A stretch of 64,000 nucleotides of DNA from Polynucleobacter sp. Tro8-14-1 (GCF_018881655.1 NZ_JACVPX010000003.1:205474-269473); one strand, 5' to 3'; positions 41,285 to 51,934 are shown, counted from the first letter of the stretch. Notes: generated from the sequence alone by a model not told the origin. Translations and numbers: made by a program.

Positions 41285-41308
41285 AGGGCCTCCCTGACGG
41301 GAGACCCT
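41285..41308 (-). terminator. terminator now serving tRNA-Arg
   Basis: AGGG pairs with CCCT and CTCCC with GGGAG around a 4-nt loop with one internal mismatch; on the minus strand it is followed by TTTCTATTT. It lies 9 bp beyond the encoded CCA of tRNA-Arg, inside the island end, so the island appears to have brought a replacement for the displaced terminator at 32348-32375. Confidence 0.6.
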
Positions 41309-41317
41309 TATGTAGTA

Positions 41318-41394
41318 TGGTGCGGCTGGCAGGAATTGAACCCACGACCCCTTGGTTCGTAGCCAAGTACTCTATCCAGCTGAGCTACAGCCGC
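41318..41394 (-). tRNA. tRNA-Arg (anticodon ACG)
   Basis: Complete class I tRNA on the minus strand: acceptor GCGGCTG / CAGCCGC, D-arm AGCTCAGCTGGATAGAG, anticodon arm CTTGG-CTACGAA-CCAAG giving ACG, T-arm GTGGGTTCAATTCCTGC, and encoded CCA at 41318-41320. It is the integration target of the island; its 3' 49 bp were contributed by the incoming element. Confidence 0.97.
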
Positions 41395-41412
41395 AACAGC
41401 CATAATTATGCC

Positions 41413-41913
41413 ATGGAAGAGAAGAACTACATCACCCCCGCTGGTCACGAACGCATTAAGACCGAGCTCCTTCAGCTCTTAAACCTTGATAGACCGGAGG
41501 TTGTCAAGGTTGTGCACTGGGCTGCCAGCAATGGCGATCGATCTGAAAATGGGGACTATATCTACGGGAAAAAGCGTTTAAGGGAGATAGATAGACGCAT
41601 CCGCTTCCTGAATAAACGCCTAGAATTTGCCGTGGTTGTCGATAATTCTGCTCGAAAATCAGGAGAAAATGACTCTGAGCAGGTGTTCTTTGGGGCTACT
41701 GTGACCTACGCAACCCTGGAAGGACCCGAAGCCAACAAGAAGACCTTCATCACAATTGTGGGCGTTGATGAGGTTGACCTCGATAAAGGGCATGTCAGTT
41801 GGGTCTCACCTATAGCCAAGGCCTTAATCAAGTCTCGGATCGGAGACTGTGTTTTTATACAAACACCCACCGGCCCCGCTGAAATTGAAATCTTAGACGT
41901 TCGATACTTGTAG
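41413..41913 (+). CDS. greB: transcription elongation factor GreB
   Basis: Rescues backtracked RNA polymerase by stimulating transcript cleavage. The N-terminal coiled coil has the acidic tip SNGDRSENGDYIYGKKRLREID, which includes the conserved D-x-SEN residues and identifies GreB rather than GreA. The C-terminal FKBP-like domain ends VDVRYL-like (LDVRYL). The open frame extends upstream through tRNA-Arg, but the ATG at 41413-41415 (MEEKNYITPAGHERI) gives the family start and 166 residues. Confidence 0.95.
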   Translation: MEEKNYITPAGHERIKTELLQLLNLDRPEVVKVVHWAASNGDRSENGDYIYGKKRLREIDRRIRFLNKRLEFAVVVDNSARKSGENDSEQVFFGATVTYATLEGPEANKKTFITIVGVDEVDLDKGHVSWVSPIAKALIKSRIGDCVFIQTPTGPAEIEILDVRYL

Positions 41914-41916
41914 AAC

Positions 41917-44310
41917 TCAAACAGCTCGAGTGCGGGTTACACGCATGACATCGGGATTGGCACGTAAACTGCGCATCACCTTAGAAAGATGCAATCGGTC
42001 ATAAACTTGGATCGTAAAGCGAATAGTTACCGAGTCTTCTTTGAAGCGATCTTCCATGGATACATTCATGATGTTGGAGTCTGCCGAAGTAACACTGCTC
42101 GCCACTCTAGCCAAAACACCTTTGCCCTGGCGCGTATCGATTGCTAGATCCAATTCAAACTCACGATTCAGATCTTTGCCCCATTCAACCTCGACCCACT
42201 TATCACTATCCTTTGAGAGCATGCGCAATGCCACTGTACAGTCGTTGGTATGAACTTGTAATCCCTCACCCTTACCTAGATAACCAATGATGTTATCGCC
42301 CGGAATGGGATGGCAGCAAGTTTGGAAATGAATCGAATTACCCTCACGCCCATCGACTAGGATGGCTTGACGTTGATGATGGTGACTTGTCTCTTGATTA
42401 GGCGCAACCCAATCAGCAACACCCAAGCGCATTTGCTCTGCACCACCCTCATCATCAATCAAAATCTTGAGACGAATTGCCAGCTCTTGTGGAGAGCGCC
42501 TACCTAAAGCAATATTGACGCACGCTTCTTCGCGGGTTTTGTCGCCCGTCCAATGCGTTAGCTTTTCCCAAATTTCTGGGCTTAATAAGGCAGCGTCAAC
42601 GCCCTGCTGACGTAAAGCATTTGCTAAAAGACGCTCGCCAAGTTGAAGTGATTCAGAATAATGTTTTGTTTTAAGGGAATGTCGTATGGAGGCACGTGCT
42701 TTTCCGGTACGCACAAATGCCAACCAACCTGGATTAGGTTGTGAGCTTGCTGAAGTAATGACTTCAACAATGTCACTATTCTTAAGCTCACTACGCAAGG
42801 GCAATTGCAGGCCGTTGATTTTGACAGCTACGCAGGTATTACCCAGATCACTATGGATAGAGTAAGCAAAATCTAGAGCAGTTGCGCCCCTTGGTAAGGC
42901 CCTGATCTGCCCAGTGGGGGTAAACACATAAACCGCATCTGGGAACAAGTCAATTTTGACATGTTCTAAAAATTCTTGAGAGTCACCGCTGCTATCCTGA
43001 ATATCAATCAAGGACTGCAGCCATTGGTGGGCTCTGTTTTGCACCTCGCTCATATCAGGGGAGCCGTCTTTATAGGCCCAATGCGCAGCTACTCCAGCCT
43101 CAGCTACCGCATGCATTTCAGTTGTGCGAATCTGAAACTCTACTGGCACTCCTGAAGGACCCAATAAAGTGGTGTGTAAAGATTGATAGCCATTTAATTT
43201 GGGGATCGCAATGTAATCCTTAAATTTCCCTGGCATGGGCTTGTATAGAGAATGCAAGATACCGAGTGCGCGATAGCATTCATCAATGGAATGCACGGTA
43301 ACCCGGAATGCATACACATCCAACACCTGCGAAAAGCTTAAATGCTTTGAGCGCATCTTTGTATAGATGCTAAAGAGCGTCTTCTCACGACCGCGCAGAT
43401 CAACCTCTAAATTGGCCTTAGCAAAGGCCATGCGTGATGCCTGCAAAATCTTCTCAACCATTTCCTTGCGGTTGCCGCGCGCACGCTTAACAGCCCCCTC
43501 AATGACTCGGAAACGCATGGGCATGGAGTATCGGAAGCTGAGATCTTGTAGATCACGGTAAATGATGTTCAACCCAAGACGATGGGCGATTGGTGCGTAG
43601 ATTTCAATTGTTTCAGCGGCTACACGACGGCGCTTCTCCATGGGTACAGCATCCAGGGTGCGCATATTGTGGGTGCGGTCAGCAAGCTTGACCAAGATGA
43701 CACGAACGTCACGCGCCATGGCCATAAACATCTTGCGAAAGCTCTCTGCTTGCGCCTCCGCATGACTTTGAAATTCTAATTTATCGAGTTTGGTTAAGCC
43801 CTCAACTAACTCTGCCACCTTATTGCCAAACTTTTCAACCAAATCTGCTTTAGTACAGCCGGTATCTTCAATCACATCATGCATCAATGCGGCCATGATG
43901 GATGACGCATCCAAGCGCCACGTTGCACATAGTTCAGCCACAGCAACTGGATGGGTAATGTAAGGTTCGCCGCTATGACGGTATTGACCTAGATGAGCAG
44001 CATCAGAAAACTGAAATGCCTTTTTAACCTGTGCAATTTCTTCAGGCTTGAGATAGGAAAGCTTAGACAGCAATCCCTCAATAGAAACTACTTGATGTTT
44101 GAGCGGAAATATCGGCGCAGATGTCGGGCCGAACAAATGACGACTCGATTGCGCCAATAAACTCGCAATGATGGATTTTTTACCACTTTGAATTGGTGTG
44201 TCGGAAATCTTATCCAACAACTGTGCTTGATTAGGATCAAGCGAAGCATCCTTAGGCGAGATGCTTCCTACTTTTTCCGATGTATTGGCTAGTCCTAAAG
44301 GGAGCTCCAC
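41917..44310 (-). CDS. spoT: bifunctional (p)ppGpp synthetase/hydrolase
   Basis: Controls the stringent-response alarmone. Domain order in 797 residues: an unconserved ~75-residue N-terminal extension, HD hydrolase domain (catalytic HD at 144-145 in ALMHDVIEDTG), RelA/SpoT synthetase domain (GREKTLFSIYTKM; FKDYIAIPKLNGYQSLHT), TGS domain, and C-terminal ACT domain. The intact HD makes hydrolase activity likely. The start is GTG at 44308-44310 with AAGGAG seven bases upstream. Follows rpoZ as in E. coli. Confidence 0.96.
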   Translation of the reverse strand: MELPLGLANTSEKVGSISPKDASLDPNQAQLLDKISDTPIQSGKKSIIASLLAQSSRHLFGPTSAPIFPLKHQVVSIEGLLSKLSYLKPEEIAQVKKAFQFSDAAHLGQYRHSGEPYITHPVAVAELCATWRLDASSIMAALMHDVIEDTGCTKADLVEKFGNKVAELVEGLTKLDKLEFQSHAEAQAESFRKMFMAMARDVRVILVKLADRTHNMRTLDAVPMEKRRRVAAETIEIYAPIAHRLGLNIIYRDLQDLSFRYSMPMRFRVIEGAVKRARGNRKEMVEKILQASRMAFAKANLEVDLRGREKTLFSIYTKMRSKHLSFSQVLDVYAFRVTVHSIDECYRALGILHSLYKPMPGKFKDYIAIPKLNGYQSLHTTLLGPSGVPVEFQIRTTEMHAVAEAGVAAHWAYKDGSPDMSEVQNRAHQWLQSLIDIQDSSGDSQEFLEHVKIDLFPDAVYVFTPTGQIRALPRGATALDFAYSIHSDLGNTCVAVKINGLQLPLRSELKNSDIVEVITSASSQPNPGWLAFVRTGKARASIRHSLKTKHYSESLQLGERLLANALRQQGVDAALLSPEIWEKLTHWTGDKTREEACVNIALGRRSPQELAIRLKILIDDEGGAEQMRLGVADWVAPNQETSHHHQRQAILVDGREGNSIHFQTCCHPIPGDNIIGYLGKGEGLQVHTNDCTVALRMLSKDSDKWVEVEWGKDLNREFELDLAIDTRQGKGVLARVASSVTSADSNIMNVSMEDRFKEDSVTIRFTIQVYDRLHLSKVMRSLRANPDVMRVTRTRAV

Positions 44311-44325
44311 ACCGGAACTCCTTAC

Positions 44326-44529
44326 TTAGAGGGGTACTTTGGTCAACATGTCACGGTCAGTCACACCAGCAGCTACTTCACGTAATGCAACTACGGTAGC
44401 TTTATCTCTGGACTCAACGCGTGGGGAGTGACCTTGTACTAATTGGCGAGCACGATATGTCGCAGCCAAAACCAGTTCAAAACGGTTTGGAATAGTTTTA
44501 AGGCAATCTTCTACAGTAATACGTGCCAT
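44326..44529 (-). CDS. rpoZ: RNA polymerase subunit omega
   Basis: 67-residue omega subunit, starting [20 protein letters not shown] with the conserved AATYRARQL segment. It assists assembly of beta' and forms one of the ppGpp-binding sites of RNA polymerase, matching its position between gmk and spoT. The start codon is unambiguous and the gap to spoT is 15 bp. Confidence 0.97.
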   Translation of the reverse strand: MARITVEDCLKTIPNRFELVLAATYRARQLVQGHSPRVESRDKATVVALREVAAGVTDRDMLTKVPL

Positions 44530-44573
44530 GCTGGACTCACTTAATTTAGCTTCAATACCTATAGGATAACTGA

Positions 44574-45212
44574 TTAGACCCCGAGGCGCTTCAAAAGTGC
44601 TGGATTTCTGGCCATACTTGGGCCAGAGCGCAGCCGGCTGGAAGCTAATATGTGCTTTAAATCGACCAAAGCCTGGTCGAAAGAATCGTTCACCACGATG
44701 TAATCTGCCTCATGAGCATGCAAAAGCTCTACATGGGCAGCTGCCAAGCGACGTTGAATCGTTGTTTCATCGTCCTGACCACGCTTACGTAGGCGCTCTT
44801 CTAAAGCCTCTATGGATGGCGGGAAGATAAAGATCCACTGCACTGAGGGAATTAACTTTCGAATTTGTTGAGCGCCCTGCCAATCAATCTCCAGCATGAC
44901 GTCACTACCCGCTTGCATTTGAGATTCAATCCAAGGCTTTGAAGTCCCATAAAAATGACCATGGACTTCTGCCCACTCTAAAAAATGTCCCTGATCACGT
45001 TCTTGCAGAAAATCTTCTTTTGCCAGAAAGCGGTAATCCTTGCCATCTACTTCACCAGGTCGTGGAGTGCGCGTAGTGGTTGATAAAGATAACTTCAATC
45101 CGGCCTCGTCCTTAAGTAAGGCATTAACTAAGGAGGATTTTCCGGCGCCTGAGGGCGCAACAATCATCAACATGCTGCCTTGATAAGATGGTGTCGGTGT
45201 AGAGGTAGTCAT
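44574..45212 (-). CDS. gmk: guanylate kinase
   Basis: Phosphorylates GMP to GDP. 212 residues with the P-loop [16 protein letters not shown] near residue 15, the GMP-binding region [17 protein letters not shown], and the lid [10 protein letters not shown]. Upstream of rpoZ and spoT, a conserved proteobacterial gmk-rpoZ-spoT cluster that links guanine nucleotide metabolism and ppGpp. Confidence 0.97.
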   Translation of the reverse strand: MTTSTPTPSYQGSMLMIVAPSGAGKSSLVNALLKDEAGLKLSLSTTTRTPRPGEVDGKDYRFLAKEDFLQERDQGHFLEWAEVHGHFYGTSKPWIESQMQAGSDVMLEIDWQGAQQIRKLIPSVQWIFIFPPSIEALEERLRKRGQDDETTIQRRLAAAHVELLHAHEADYIVVNDSFDQALVDLKHILASSRLRSGPSMARNPALLKRLGV

Positions 45213-45228
45213 AAATCAATAGTATGGA

Positions 45229-46158
45229 TTACTCGAGGTTTTGAACTTGCTCACGCATTTGCTCGATGAACAGCTTGAGCTCCAAAGCCGCTTGTGTGCA
45301 CTCTTCTGATACCGATTTAGAACTCAAGGTATTAGCTTCGCGATTCAACTCTTGCATCAAAAAATCCAAGCGCTTACCAACAGGACCTTTGCCTGCAAGT
45401 GCGTTATCTACTGCCTGAAGATGGGTCTTTAAGCGCGCAAACTCTTCGGCTATATCGATGCGCACTGCATAGAGCACAACCTCTTGACGAATGCGCTCCA
45501 TCAGTTCAGCACCTGCCTTGGCTTGCTCTTGAGCAGCTAGCGCTTCAGCGAGACGCTCTGTAAGCTTTTCTTGGTACTGAGCTACATATTCAGGAACTTT
45601 GGGCTCAATTACTTTAACGATGTCGCGCATCTTGCCAGTGATATTGGTAAGTACACCAACCAAGGCCTTACCTTCGGCGTGACGACTCTCCATGAGGGCC
45701 GCTAGGGCTGCACGCCCAGCCTCGACAGTGGCAGTAATCCAACTATCCTCTTCGCCGCGAGGCTCGGAAACAATGCCTGGCCAACGCAACACTTCAGCAA
45801 TACTCAATTCTTGTGCTTTTGGAAAAGCTTCTTGGGCTTTCTCTTGAAGGGTATAAAGGGCATCAAGACGATCTCGACTAATCGCACCTAGGGCATGGGG
45901 ATTACTTTTGGCAGCACCTGCTGCGGCACTATTGACTCGCCATGCCGCTCTAAATTCGACTTTTCCGCGCGATAGGCTTTGGGTAGCCAGCTCTCGCAAG
46001 GCAGGCTCTGCCCCACGACACTCGTCCGGAAGACGAAATCCTAGATCTAGAAAGCGGCTGTTAACAGCCCGACATTCCACCTGCAGATCAGCAACTACAC
46101 CAGCTCCTAGGGAGACTTGGCGAGAAGCGCTGCCATAACCAGTCATGCTCGATATCAT
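45229..46158 (-). CDS. yicC: YicC family endoribonuclease
   Basis: 309 residues beginning [14 protein letters not shown] and ending with the conserved [20 protein letters not shown] and C-terminal helix, the YicC-like signatures. In E. coli YicC takes part in RyhB sRNA turnover and is an endoribonuclease. It lies 16 bp before gmk and is divergent from rph across 68 bp. Confidence 0.93.
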   Translation of the reverse strand: MISSMTGYGSASRQVSLGAGVVADLQVECRAVNSRFLDLGFRLPDECRGAEPALRELATQSLSRGKVEFRAAWRVNSAAAGAAKSNPHALGAISRDRLDALYTLQEKAQEAFPKAQELSIAEVLRWPGIVSEPRGEEDSWITATVEAGRAALAALMESRHAEGKALVGVLTNITGKMRDIVKVIEPKVPEYVAQYQEKLTERLAEALAAQEQAKAGAELMERIRQEVVLYAVRIDIAEEFARLKTHLQAVDNALAGKGPVGKRLDFLMQELNREANTLSSKSVSEECTQAALELKLFIEQMREQVQNLE

Positions 46159-46226
46159 ATGGACATTGTAGATTCATTATTGAACTAGACCCGATCCAGA
46201 CCCTAACCCCACAGGACCCCCTTTCC

Positions 46227-46967
46227 ATGAGCACAGCAAACCCAACCAATATTGCCCGCCCTAGCGGCCGTAAGCCCACCGATTTGCGCCCAGTTACCAT
46301 TTCTAGAGCCTTCACCAAACATGCTGAAGGATCAGTATTGATCGCCTTTGGGGATACCAAGGTACTGTGTACTGCCAGCATTCTCGAAAAAGTGCCTCCA
46401 CATAAGAAAGGCTCTGGCGAAGGTTGGGTTACTGCTGAATATGGCATGCTGCCCCGCTCCACCCATACCCGTAGTGATCGTGAGGCGGCCCGCGGCAAAC
46501 AATCAGGCCGTACCCAAGAAATCCAACGCCTCATTGGTCGTGCCATGCGTAGCGTCTTTGATTTAAAAGTATTGGGCGAAAGAACTATTCACCTCGATTG
46601 CGACGTACTGCAGGCTGATGGCGGAACACGTACTGCATCTATTACTGGCGCCTATGTTGCGGCTCGTGATGCAGTAAACCAACTGCTTAAAAGTGGCGTC
46701 CTGAGCAAGGACCCCATTATCGATAGCGTTGCTGCAATTTCAGTTGGCATTTATCAAGGTGTTCCAGTGTTGGACTTGGATTACCCAGAAGACTCTTCTT
46801 GCGATACCGATATGAATGTGGTCATGACCGGCAAAGGCGGAATGATTGAAGTTCAAGGCACAGCAGAAGGTGCCGCTTTCTCTCGAGCAGAACTCAATGC
46901 ACTCCTAGATCTGGCCGAGCAAGGTATTGAAGAGCTCACCCAAATGCAAAGCGATGCATTGAAATAA
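46227..46967 (+). CDS. rph: ribonuclease PH
   Basis: Phosphorolytic exoribonuclease that trims tRNA 3' ends. 246 residues with [24 protein letters not shown] at the start, [19 protein letters not shown], and the phosphate-binding [16 protein letters not shown]. Length is normal. Heads a three-gene rightward run rph-rdgB-hemW. Confidence 0.98.
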   Translation: MSTANPTNIARPSGRKPTDLRPVTISRAFTKHAEGSVLIAFGDTKVLCTASILEKVPPHKKGSGEGWVTAEYGMLPRSTHTRSDREAARGKQSGRTQEIQRLIGRAMRSVFDLKVLGERTIHLDCDVLQADGGTRTASITGAYVAARDAVNQLLKSGVLSKDPIIDSVAAISVGIYQGVPVLDLDYPEDSSCDTDMNVVMTGKGGMIEVQGTAEGAAFSRAELNALLDLAEQGIEELTQMQSDALK

Positions 46968-46975
46968 AGATCGAC

Positions 46976-47566
46976 ATGCAAAAGCTCGTTCTCGCATCCA
47001 ATAATACCGGCAAGGTCAAAGAGTTTGAGGCGCTATTGGCGCCCTTAAACTTTCAAGTGATTCCCCAGGGTGAATTGGGCATACCTTCTGCAGAAGAGCC
47101 TCACTTCACCTTTGTTGAAAATGCCCTTGCTAAGGCAAGGCATGCAAGCGCTGCGTCAGGCTTACCGGCATTAGCTGATGACTCCGGAATTTGTGCTCAT
47201 GCTCTAAATGGCCAGCCTGGCGTTTTATCGGCTCGCTTTGCGGGTGAGCAAGGTGATGATGCTGCGAACAATCGAAAACTCATTCAAGATTTAAAAGATC
47301 AGGCAGATCGAGGCGCGCATTATGTGTGCGCATTGGTTTTCGTAAATAGCGCAAATGATCCTGAACCCATCATTGTTCAAGCACGTTGGTATGGGCAAAT
47401 TATTGATCATGCATCTGGTAACAATGGTTTTGGGTATGACCCCCACTTCTTTTTGCCCGAGCAACAATGTACTGCTGCTGAGCTAGAGCCAGAAAAAAAG
47501 AATTCAATCAGTCATCGCGGTCAAGCACTACGTGAACTGATTGCACAACTCAAAAGCCGTGCTTAA
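46976..47566 (+). CDS. rdgB: XTP/dITP diphosphatase
   Basis: House-cleaning pyrophosphatase that removes non-canonical purine nucleotides. 196 residues with LASNNTGKVKEFEALL, the metal and substrate motif ALADDSGICAHALNGQPGVLSARFAG, and the C-terminal NNGFGYDPHFF and SHRGQALREL. Eight bp after rph and slightly overlapping hemW. Confidence 0.98.
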   Translation: MQKLVLASNNTGKVKEFEALLAPLNFQVIPQGELGIPSAEEPHFTFVENALAKARHASAASGLPALADDSGICAHALNGQPGVLSARFAGEQGDDAANNRKLIQDLKDQADRGAHYVCALVFVNSANDPEPIIVQARWYGQIIDHASGNNGFGYDPHFFLPEQQCTAAELEPEKKNSISHRGQALRELIAQLKSRA

Positions 47567-48746
47567 TTCGAGCCTCACCAAAGTAACGCTGACTGCATTG
47601 CCTCCATTGGCTTTGTATATTCACTTTCCTTGGTGTGAAAAGAAATGTCCCTATTGCGATTTCAATTCACATCAAATTAAAGAGGGTATTAGTAAGGCTG
47701 GGTTTGACGAACAGCGTTATATCAATGCACTAATTGCTGACCTAGAAACCGAACTTCCTAATATTTGGGGGCGTCAAGTCCACAGCATCTTTATTGGTGG
47801 CGGAACGCCAAGCCTGCTATCTGCCGAAGGCATGGATCAACTGCTTTGTGCCGTTCGCGCTCGAGTGAACCTTGAGCCCGATGCTGAAATTACGATGGAG
47901 GCAAATCCAGGATCCATTGAGGCCGATAAATTTGCAGGATTTGCAAAGGCAGGCATTAATCGAGTGTCGATCGGAATTCAGAGCTTTCAGGATGAACAGC
48001 TCAAAGCCTTGGGACGTATACACAATGGCGAGGAAGCCAAGCGCGCAATAGCCATTGCCCTGAAACACTTCAAATCGGTGAATCTGGATCTGATGTACGG
48101 ACTCCCAAAGCAGACATTAGAGTTAGCCAAAGCGGATATTGAGACCGCGCTTTCTTTTAAAACGCCCCATCTGTCTTTTTACAATCTCACGCTGGAACCG
48201 AATACCTACTTTGCAAACTTTCCTCCGCAATTACCTAGCGATGATGAAGTGGATGCCATTTTTGAGCAGAATTTAGATTTACTTACCAAGGCAGGCTACA
48301 AACGTTATGAAGTCTCTGCCTATGCGCAGAAAAACCAAGAGTGCAAACACAATTTGAACTACTGGCGCTTTGGTGATTACATTGGCATTGGCGCAGGCGC
48401 TCATGGAAAGATCTCTTTTCCAGACAAAATTACTCGCCAAGTAAGGGAACGTCATCCAGAAAGCTATATGCAAGCAATGGAATCCAAAGGTAATGCATTG
48501 ATTGAATCTCGGGTTCTTGAAGCTAAGGATCTGCCTTTCGAATTCATGCTCAATACCCTAAGACTGACAGATGGGGTTGCTACCAATACTTTCAGCGAGA
48601 GAACTGGTCTGCCTTTAAACGTGATTAGCAAAGGCTTAGCTGAGGCAAGTAATAAGCAATTGCTGGATGAGAATCCCAGTCAGCTTAAAGCTACACCACT
48701 AGGCATGCGCTACCTCAACAATCTTCAAGAGCTGTTTTTGGATTAA
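47559..48746 (+). CDS. hemW: radical SAM heme chaperone HemW
   Basis: Heme-binding radical SAM protein related to coproporphyrinogen oxidase HemN. The cluster motif CEKKCPYCDF (CxxxCxxC) is near the start and GGGTPSLLS follows. Its long, anchorless C-terminal domain is typical. The start is uncertain: there is no ATG before the conserved LALYIHFPWCEKK; GTG at 47559 overlaps the rdgB stop by 8 bp and TTG at 47541 is an alternative. Length is 395 residues from GTG. Confidence 0.93.
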   Translation: MLNSSLTKVTLTALPPLALYIHFPWCEKKCPYCDFNSHQIKEGISKAGFDEQRYINALIADLETELPNIWGRQVHSIFIGGGTPSLLSAEGMDQLLCAVRARVNLEPDAEITMEANPGSIEADKFAGFAKAGINRVSIGIQSFQDEQLKALGRIHNGEEAKRAIAIALKHFKSVNLDLMYGLPKQTLELAKADIETALSFKTPHLSFYNLTLEPNTYFANFPPQLPSDDEVDAIFEQNLDLLTKAGYKRYEVSAYAQKNQECKHNLNYWRFGDYIGIGAGAHGKISFPDKITRQVRERHPESYMQAMESKGNALIESRVLEAKDLPFEFMLNTLRLTDGVATNTFSERTGLPLNVISKGLAEASNKQLLDENPSQLKATPLGMRYLNNLQELFLD

Positions 48747-48773
48747 ACCGTTTTGGCTGCTGTGCGTTGAGCG

Positions 48774-49571
48774 CTAGCTACCTGTCCAAATAGGTGGCTC
48801 ACCCTTTAGGAATGAAGCAACTCCGTTTTGGAAATCATTGCTGCCATAGGTTTCACTAATGAGGTCACTACAGTCGGGCAGATTATTTTTAATTAATCTT
48901 GCCAATACTAGCTTGCTAGATTTTTGCGTAATGGGAGCTAACTTACTCAGTCGCTCTGCGAGATTGACGGCCTCTTGACCTAGCTGCTCTTGTTCGTATG
49001 TTGCTAAAAGATATCCTTGTTGGAGCAACTCTTTTGCAGTAATCATTTCCGCAAGAAGCAGCATACGTTTAACAATGTTGATTCCTAAATGAGCGACTAA
49101 CCAAGCAATATTTGCAGCAGATAAACAGTTACCAAGTGTTTTGGCTATAGGTACGCCAAACTTTGCATCAGGAGTTGAGATTCGGAAATCACAGCAACTG
49201 GCTATTGCTAATCCGCCCCCAACAGCCATAGCATCGATAACGGCAATTGTTGGGATGGGTAATGCAGCTAGTGGGGCTAGATAGTTATCAATACCCTCTT
49301 CATATCGCACCCCATCACTACCGGTTTGAAAATTAGCAAACTGAGCAATATCACTACCTGAAACAAAGGACTTGCCACCAGCACCACGAAAAATTGCTAC
49401 TCGTACAGCTGGGTTCTTGGCAAGATCTTCACAGATGGACTTTAGACTTTGATACATGCTAACGGTCATCGCATTGCGCGCCGCCACATGATCAAAGGTA
49501 ATGTAAGCAACATTGCCGCGCATCTCTAGTGAGACCTGTGCAATATTGCCCACCTTATTTTGTTCAGTCAT
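48774..49571 (-). CDS. enoyl-CoA hydratase/isomerase family protein
   Basis: 265-residue crotonase-fold protein. The oxyanion-hole segments are visible as FRGAGGKSFVSGSDIAQF and AVGGGLAIASCCDFRI. The usual catalytic glutamates are not clearly in place (the second position reads ISTPDAKFGVPIAKTLG), so the exact reaction cannot be assigned. It lies 7 bp downstream of a Bug gene and close to a CoA-transferase, suggesting catabolism of an imported carboxylic acid through a CoA thioester. Confidence 0.85.
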   Translation of the reverse strand: MTEQNKVGNIAQVSLEMRGNVAYITFDHVAARNAMTVSMYQSLKSICEDLAKNPAVRVAIFRGAGGKSFVSGSDIAQFANFQTGSDGVRYEEGIDNYLAPLAALPIPTIAVIDAMAVGGGLAIASCCDFRISTPDAKFGVPIAKTLGNCLSAANIAWLVAHLGINIVKRMLLLAEMITAKELLQQGYLLATYEQEQLGQEAVNLAERLSKLAPITQKSSKLVLARLIKNNLPDCSDLISETYGSNDFQNGVASFLKGEPPIWTGS

Positions 49572-49578
49572 AAAACGC

Positions 49579-50568
49579 TTATTCAGCTTTAATATTCAGA
49601 CTCTTTACTAAACGCTGGTATTTAGCCAGTTCGCCAGCCAAGAACAAACTAAATGCAGCAGGTGTTGCCGGTCCCTCAGGCTGTAAGCCCTGAGAATCTA
49701 GAGTCTTTTTAATTTGTGGATCGACCATGGCGGCTTTAACAGCCTGGTCAATCTTGTTCACTACTGCTGGATCCATACCCTTTGGACCCATAATGGAGTA
49801 CCAGTTGGTGACGTCAAATCCTGTAATGCCCACTTCGTTAAACGTAGGTACGTTAGGAAGAATAGATAATCGTTTTGGAGTGGAGATTGCCAAAGCCTTC
49901 AAGCTGCCGTCTTTAATTTGCTGCAAGTTCGGTGGCAAGGTATCAAAGTTCATCGTAATTTGACCACCTAGCAAATCAATGATGGCCTGACCGCTACCCT
50001 TATAGGGCACATGGTTTAACTGAATGCCGGCAATCTTGGCAAACAAAGCGCCTGCTAAGTGTTGAGTACTGCCAATACCAGACGAACCATAAGTCATCTG
50101 ACCTGGATTTGCTTTTGCAAGGGAAATCAATTGTGATACTGAGTTCACAGGCAATGAAGCCTTTACTAATAAAACGTTAGGAACATATCCCAAATAAGTA
50201 ATAGGTGTGAAATCCGTTGCAGGATTGTATTGAACGTTAGTAAGAACAAATGGTGCAATCGCATTGGAATTGGAGTGCCCTACCAGCAAGGTGTAGCCAT
50301 CTGGATTCGACTTGGAAACTTGATCGGCTGCAATAGTGCCCGCTGCACCTGATTTATTTTCCACAATCACGCTTTGACCGAGAATCTCACCCATTTTTGG
50401 AGCAAGGGCTCGAGCAACAATATCGGTACCGCCACCTGGTGCAAAACCCACAATCAGTCGGATTGGTTTTGTTGGGTAAGACTGCTGACCTAAAGCAAAG
50501 AAAGAACTCGTGGCTAGCGTAATTGCGAGCAAACTACGAACAGCCCACTGAGGCGATTTAAGCAACAT
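49579..50568 (-). CDS. Bug/TctC-family substrate-binding protein
   Basis: Second Bug-type periplasmic binding protein of the window. I chose the ATG at 50566-50568 ([16 protein letters not shown]), which gives a clean signal peptide ending ALGQQ; the frame extends 23 codons upstream into the divergent spacer. Family motifs [24 protein letters not shown] and [20 protein letters not shown] are present. About 330 residues. Context with the hydratase and the divergent CoA-transferase suggests a shared organic acid substrate. Confidence 0.9.
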   Translation of the reverse strand: MLLKSPQWAVRSLLAITLATSSFFALGQQSYPTKPIRLIVGFAPGGGTDIVARALAPKMGEILGQSVIVENKSGAAGTIAADQVSKSNPDGYTLLVGHSNSNAIAPFVLTNVQYNPATDFTPITYLGYVPNVLLVKASLPVNSVSQLISLAKANPGQMTYGSSGIGSTQHLAGALFAKIAGIQLNHVPYKGSGQAIIDLLGGQITMNFDTLPPNLQQIKDGSLKALAISTPKRLSILPNVPTFNEVGITGFDVTNWYSIMGPKGMDPAVVNKIDQAVKAAMVDPQIKKTLDSQGLQPEGPATPAAFSLFLAGELAKYQRLVKSLNIKAE

Positions 50569-50644
50569 AAAGTCTCCAAAATTGTTTTTATTGTGTTTGA
50601 TACTATTAGAGGCTAATTCTAAACATATAAGAAGCAACGAGACA

Positions 50645-51892
50645 ATGACGAAAACACCTAGAAATGACGCTTTAAATAGCGTGCGAGATGGATCAAGGCC
50701 ATTACCGCTCTCAGGAGTCCGTGTGCTTGACGTCAGCCAGGTTATGGCTGGTCCTTACTGCTGCATGCTGTTGGCGGACTTAGGTGCGGATGTCATCAAA
50801 ATCGAGCCTCCTGGAACAGGGGATCAGACGCGCGGCGCAATGGGATTCAAGATGAAGGGCTCAGACAGCATGGGCTTTCTGAACATGAACCGCAATAAAC
50901 GCAGTCTCACCCTAAATCTCAAAACTGAGGCTGGTAAGAAAGTGTTTTTCGAGCTGGTCAAGACTGCAGATATTTTGGTGGAGAACTACCGACCTGGCGT
51001 TATGAAAAAACTAGGAATCGATTACGCCTCTTTAAAAGATATCAATCCTAGTTTGGTCTATGCCAGTATTTCTGGGTTTGGCCAAACTGGTCCGTGGGCA
51101 GATCGCCCTGGTTTTGATCTCATGGCTCAGGCAATGTCTGGCGTCATGAGCGTTACAGGCTATCCAGATGGTCCTCCAGTTAAAGCTGGCGTTCCGGTAG
51201 CTGATATTGGCTGCGCACTTTTTGCGGTATACGGAATATTGTCGGCATACATCGGCAAAACTAAAACGGGTGAAGGTCAGTTTATTGATGCGTCACTCTT
51301 TGATTCTGCCTTGGCATTCTCCATTTGGGATACCGCTCAATACTGGGGTACCGGAGTTGAACCTTATAAGCTTGGCACGGCCAATCATATGAGCGCCCCC
51401 TACCAAGCCATGAAAGCTGCTGATGGGTATTTTGTGATGGGTGCAACCAATCAAAAACTGTGGAAGTTGCTATGCGACAAGATTGAGCGTCCTGAATTAT
51501 TTGAAGATGCCCGCTTCAAAACAAATCCACTGCGCTTAGCCAATCGCTTGGAGCTGGCTTCTGAGCTTGAGAAAACGTTTATCTCCAAAACTGCGGATGA
51601 ATGGGTAGACACCTTATTGACCGCAGGCATCCCTGCAGCCCCCATCAATACCTATCCAGAAGCATTCGATAGTGAGCATGGCCGTCATCGTAAGATGCGG
51701 ATGGAAATTGATCATCCTATTGAAGGCAAGGTACCCAATATTGGTTTTGCCGTCAAAATGAATGGCACGCCACAACAGGTGTATCGCCACCCTCCTCTAT
51801 TGGGTGAACATACGAGCGAGCTTCTTGCCGAGCTTGGTATTGCGGGTGATGAACTGAAGTCTCTTGAAGCGGGTGGCGCTTTTGCGCCCTAG
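50645..51892 (+). CDS. CaiB/BaiF family CoA-transferase
   Basis: Class III CoA-transferase that moves CoA between carboxylic acids. 415 residues from ATG 50645 ([10 protein letters not shown]), with [30 protein letters not shown] and [24 protein letters not shown] ([13 protein letters not shown]) containing the catalytic aspartate. The frame extends upstream 21 codons, but the ATG follows an AACGAGAC weak RBS and fits the family. Divergent from the Bug gene; together with the hydratase it looks like a small acid-catabolism locus. Confidence 0.9.
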   Translation: MTKTPRNDALNSVRDGSRPLPLSGVRVLDVSQVMAGPYCCMLLADLGADVIKIEPPGTGDQTRGAMGFKMKGSDSMGFLNMNRNKRSLTLNLKTEAGKKVFFELVKTADILVENYRPGVMKKLGIDYASLKDINPSLVYASISGFGQTGPWADRPGFDLMAQAMSGVMSVTGYPDGPPVKAGVPVADIGCALFAVYGILSAYIGKTKTGEGQFIDASLFDSALAFSIWDTAQYWGTGVEPYKLGTANHMSAPYQAMKAADGYFVMGATNQKLWKLLCDKIERPELFEDARFKTNPLRLANRLELASELEKTFISKTADEWVDTLLTAGIPAAPINTYPEAFDSEHGRHRKMRMEIDHPIEGKVPNIGFAVKMNGTPQQVYRHPPLLGEHTSELLAELGIAGDELKSLEAGGAFAP

Positions 51893-51934
51893 TTTGCAGC
51901 TTAATAAAAATAATGATTAAGTAAAAAGATAATT

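Larger units (their letters stand above)
32384..41366. mobile_element. genomic island integrated at tRNA-Arg(ACG)
   Basis: A 9-kb segment is bounded by a 49-bp perfect direct repeat: 32384-32432 and 41318-41366, the latter being the 3' part of an intact tRNA-Arg gene. Eleven more bases (CCCTTATGTAG) match on the outer side of each copy. Inside are an autotransporter, a sulfotransferase/APS kinase/P450/ACP cassette and AT-rich ends with repeated 13-bp motifs. No integrase or transposase gene is visible, so the element is either non-autonomous or has lost its recombinase. Confidence 0.85.

Noticed and set aside
41254..41412. N-terminal extension of greB
   Set aside because: The extension passes through the tRNA-Arg gene; the ATG at 41413 gives the correct GreB start.
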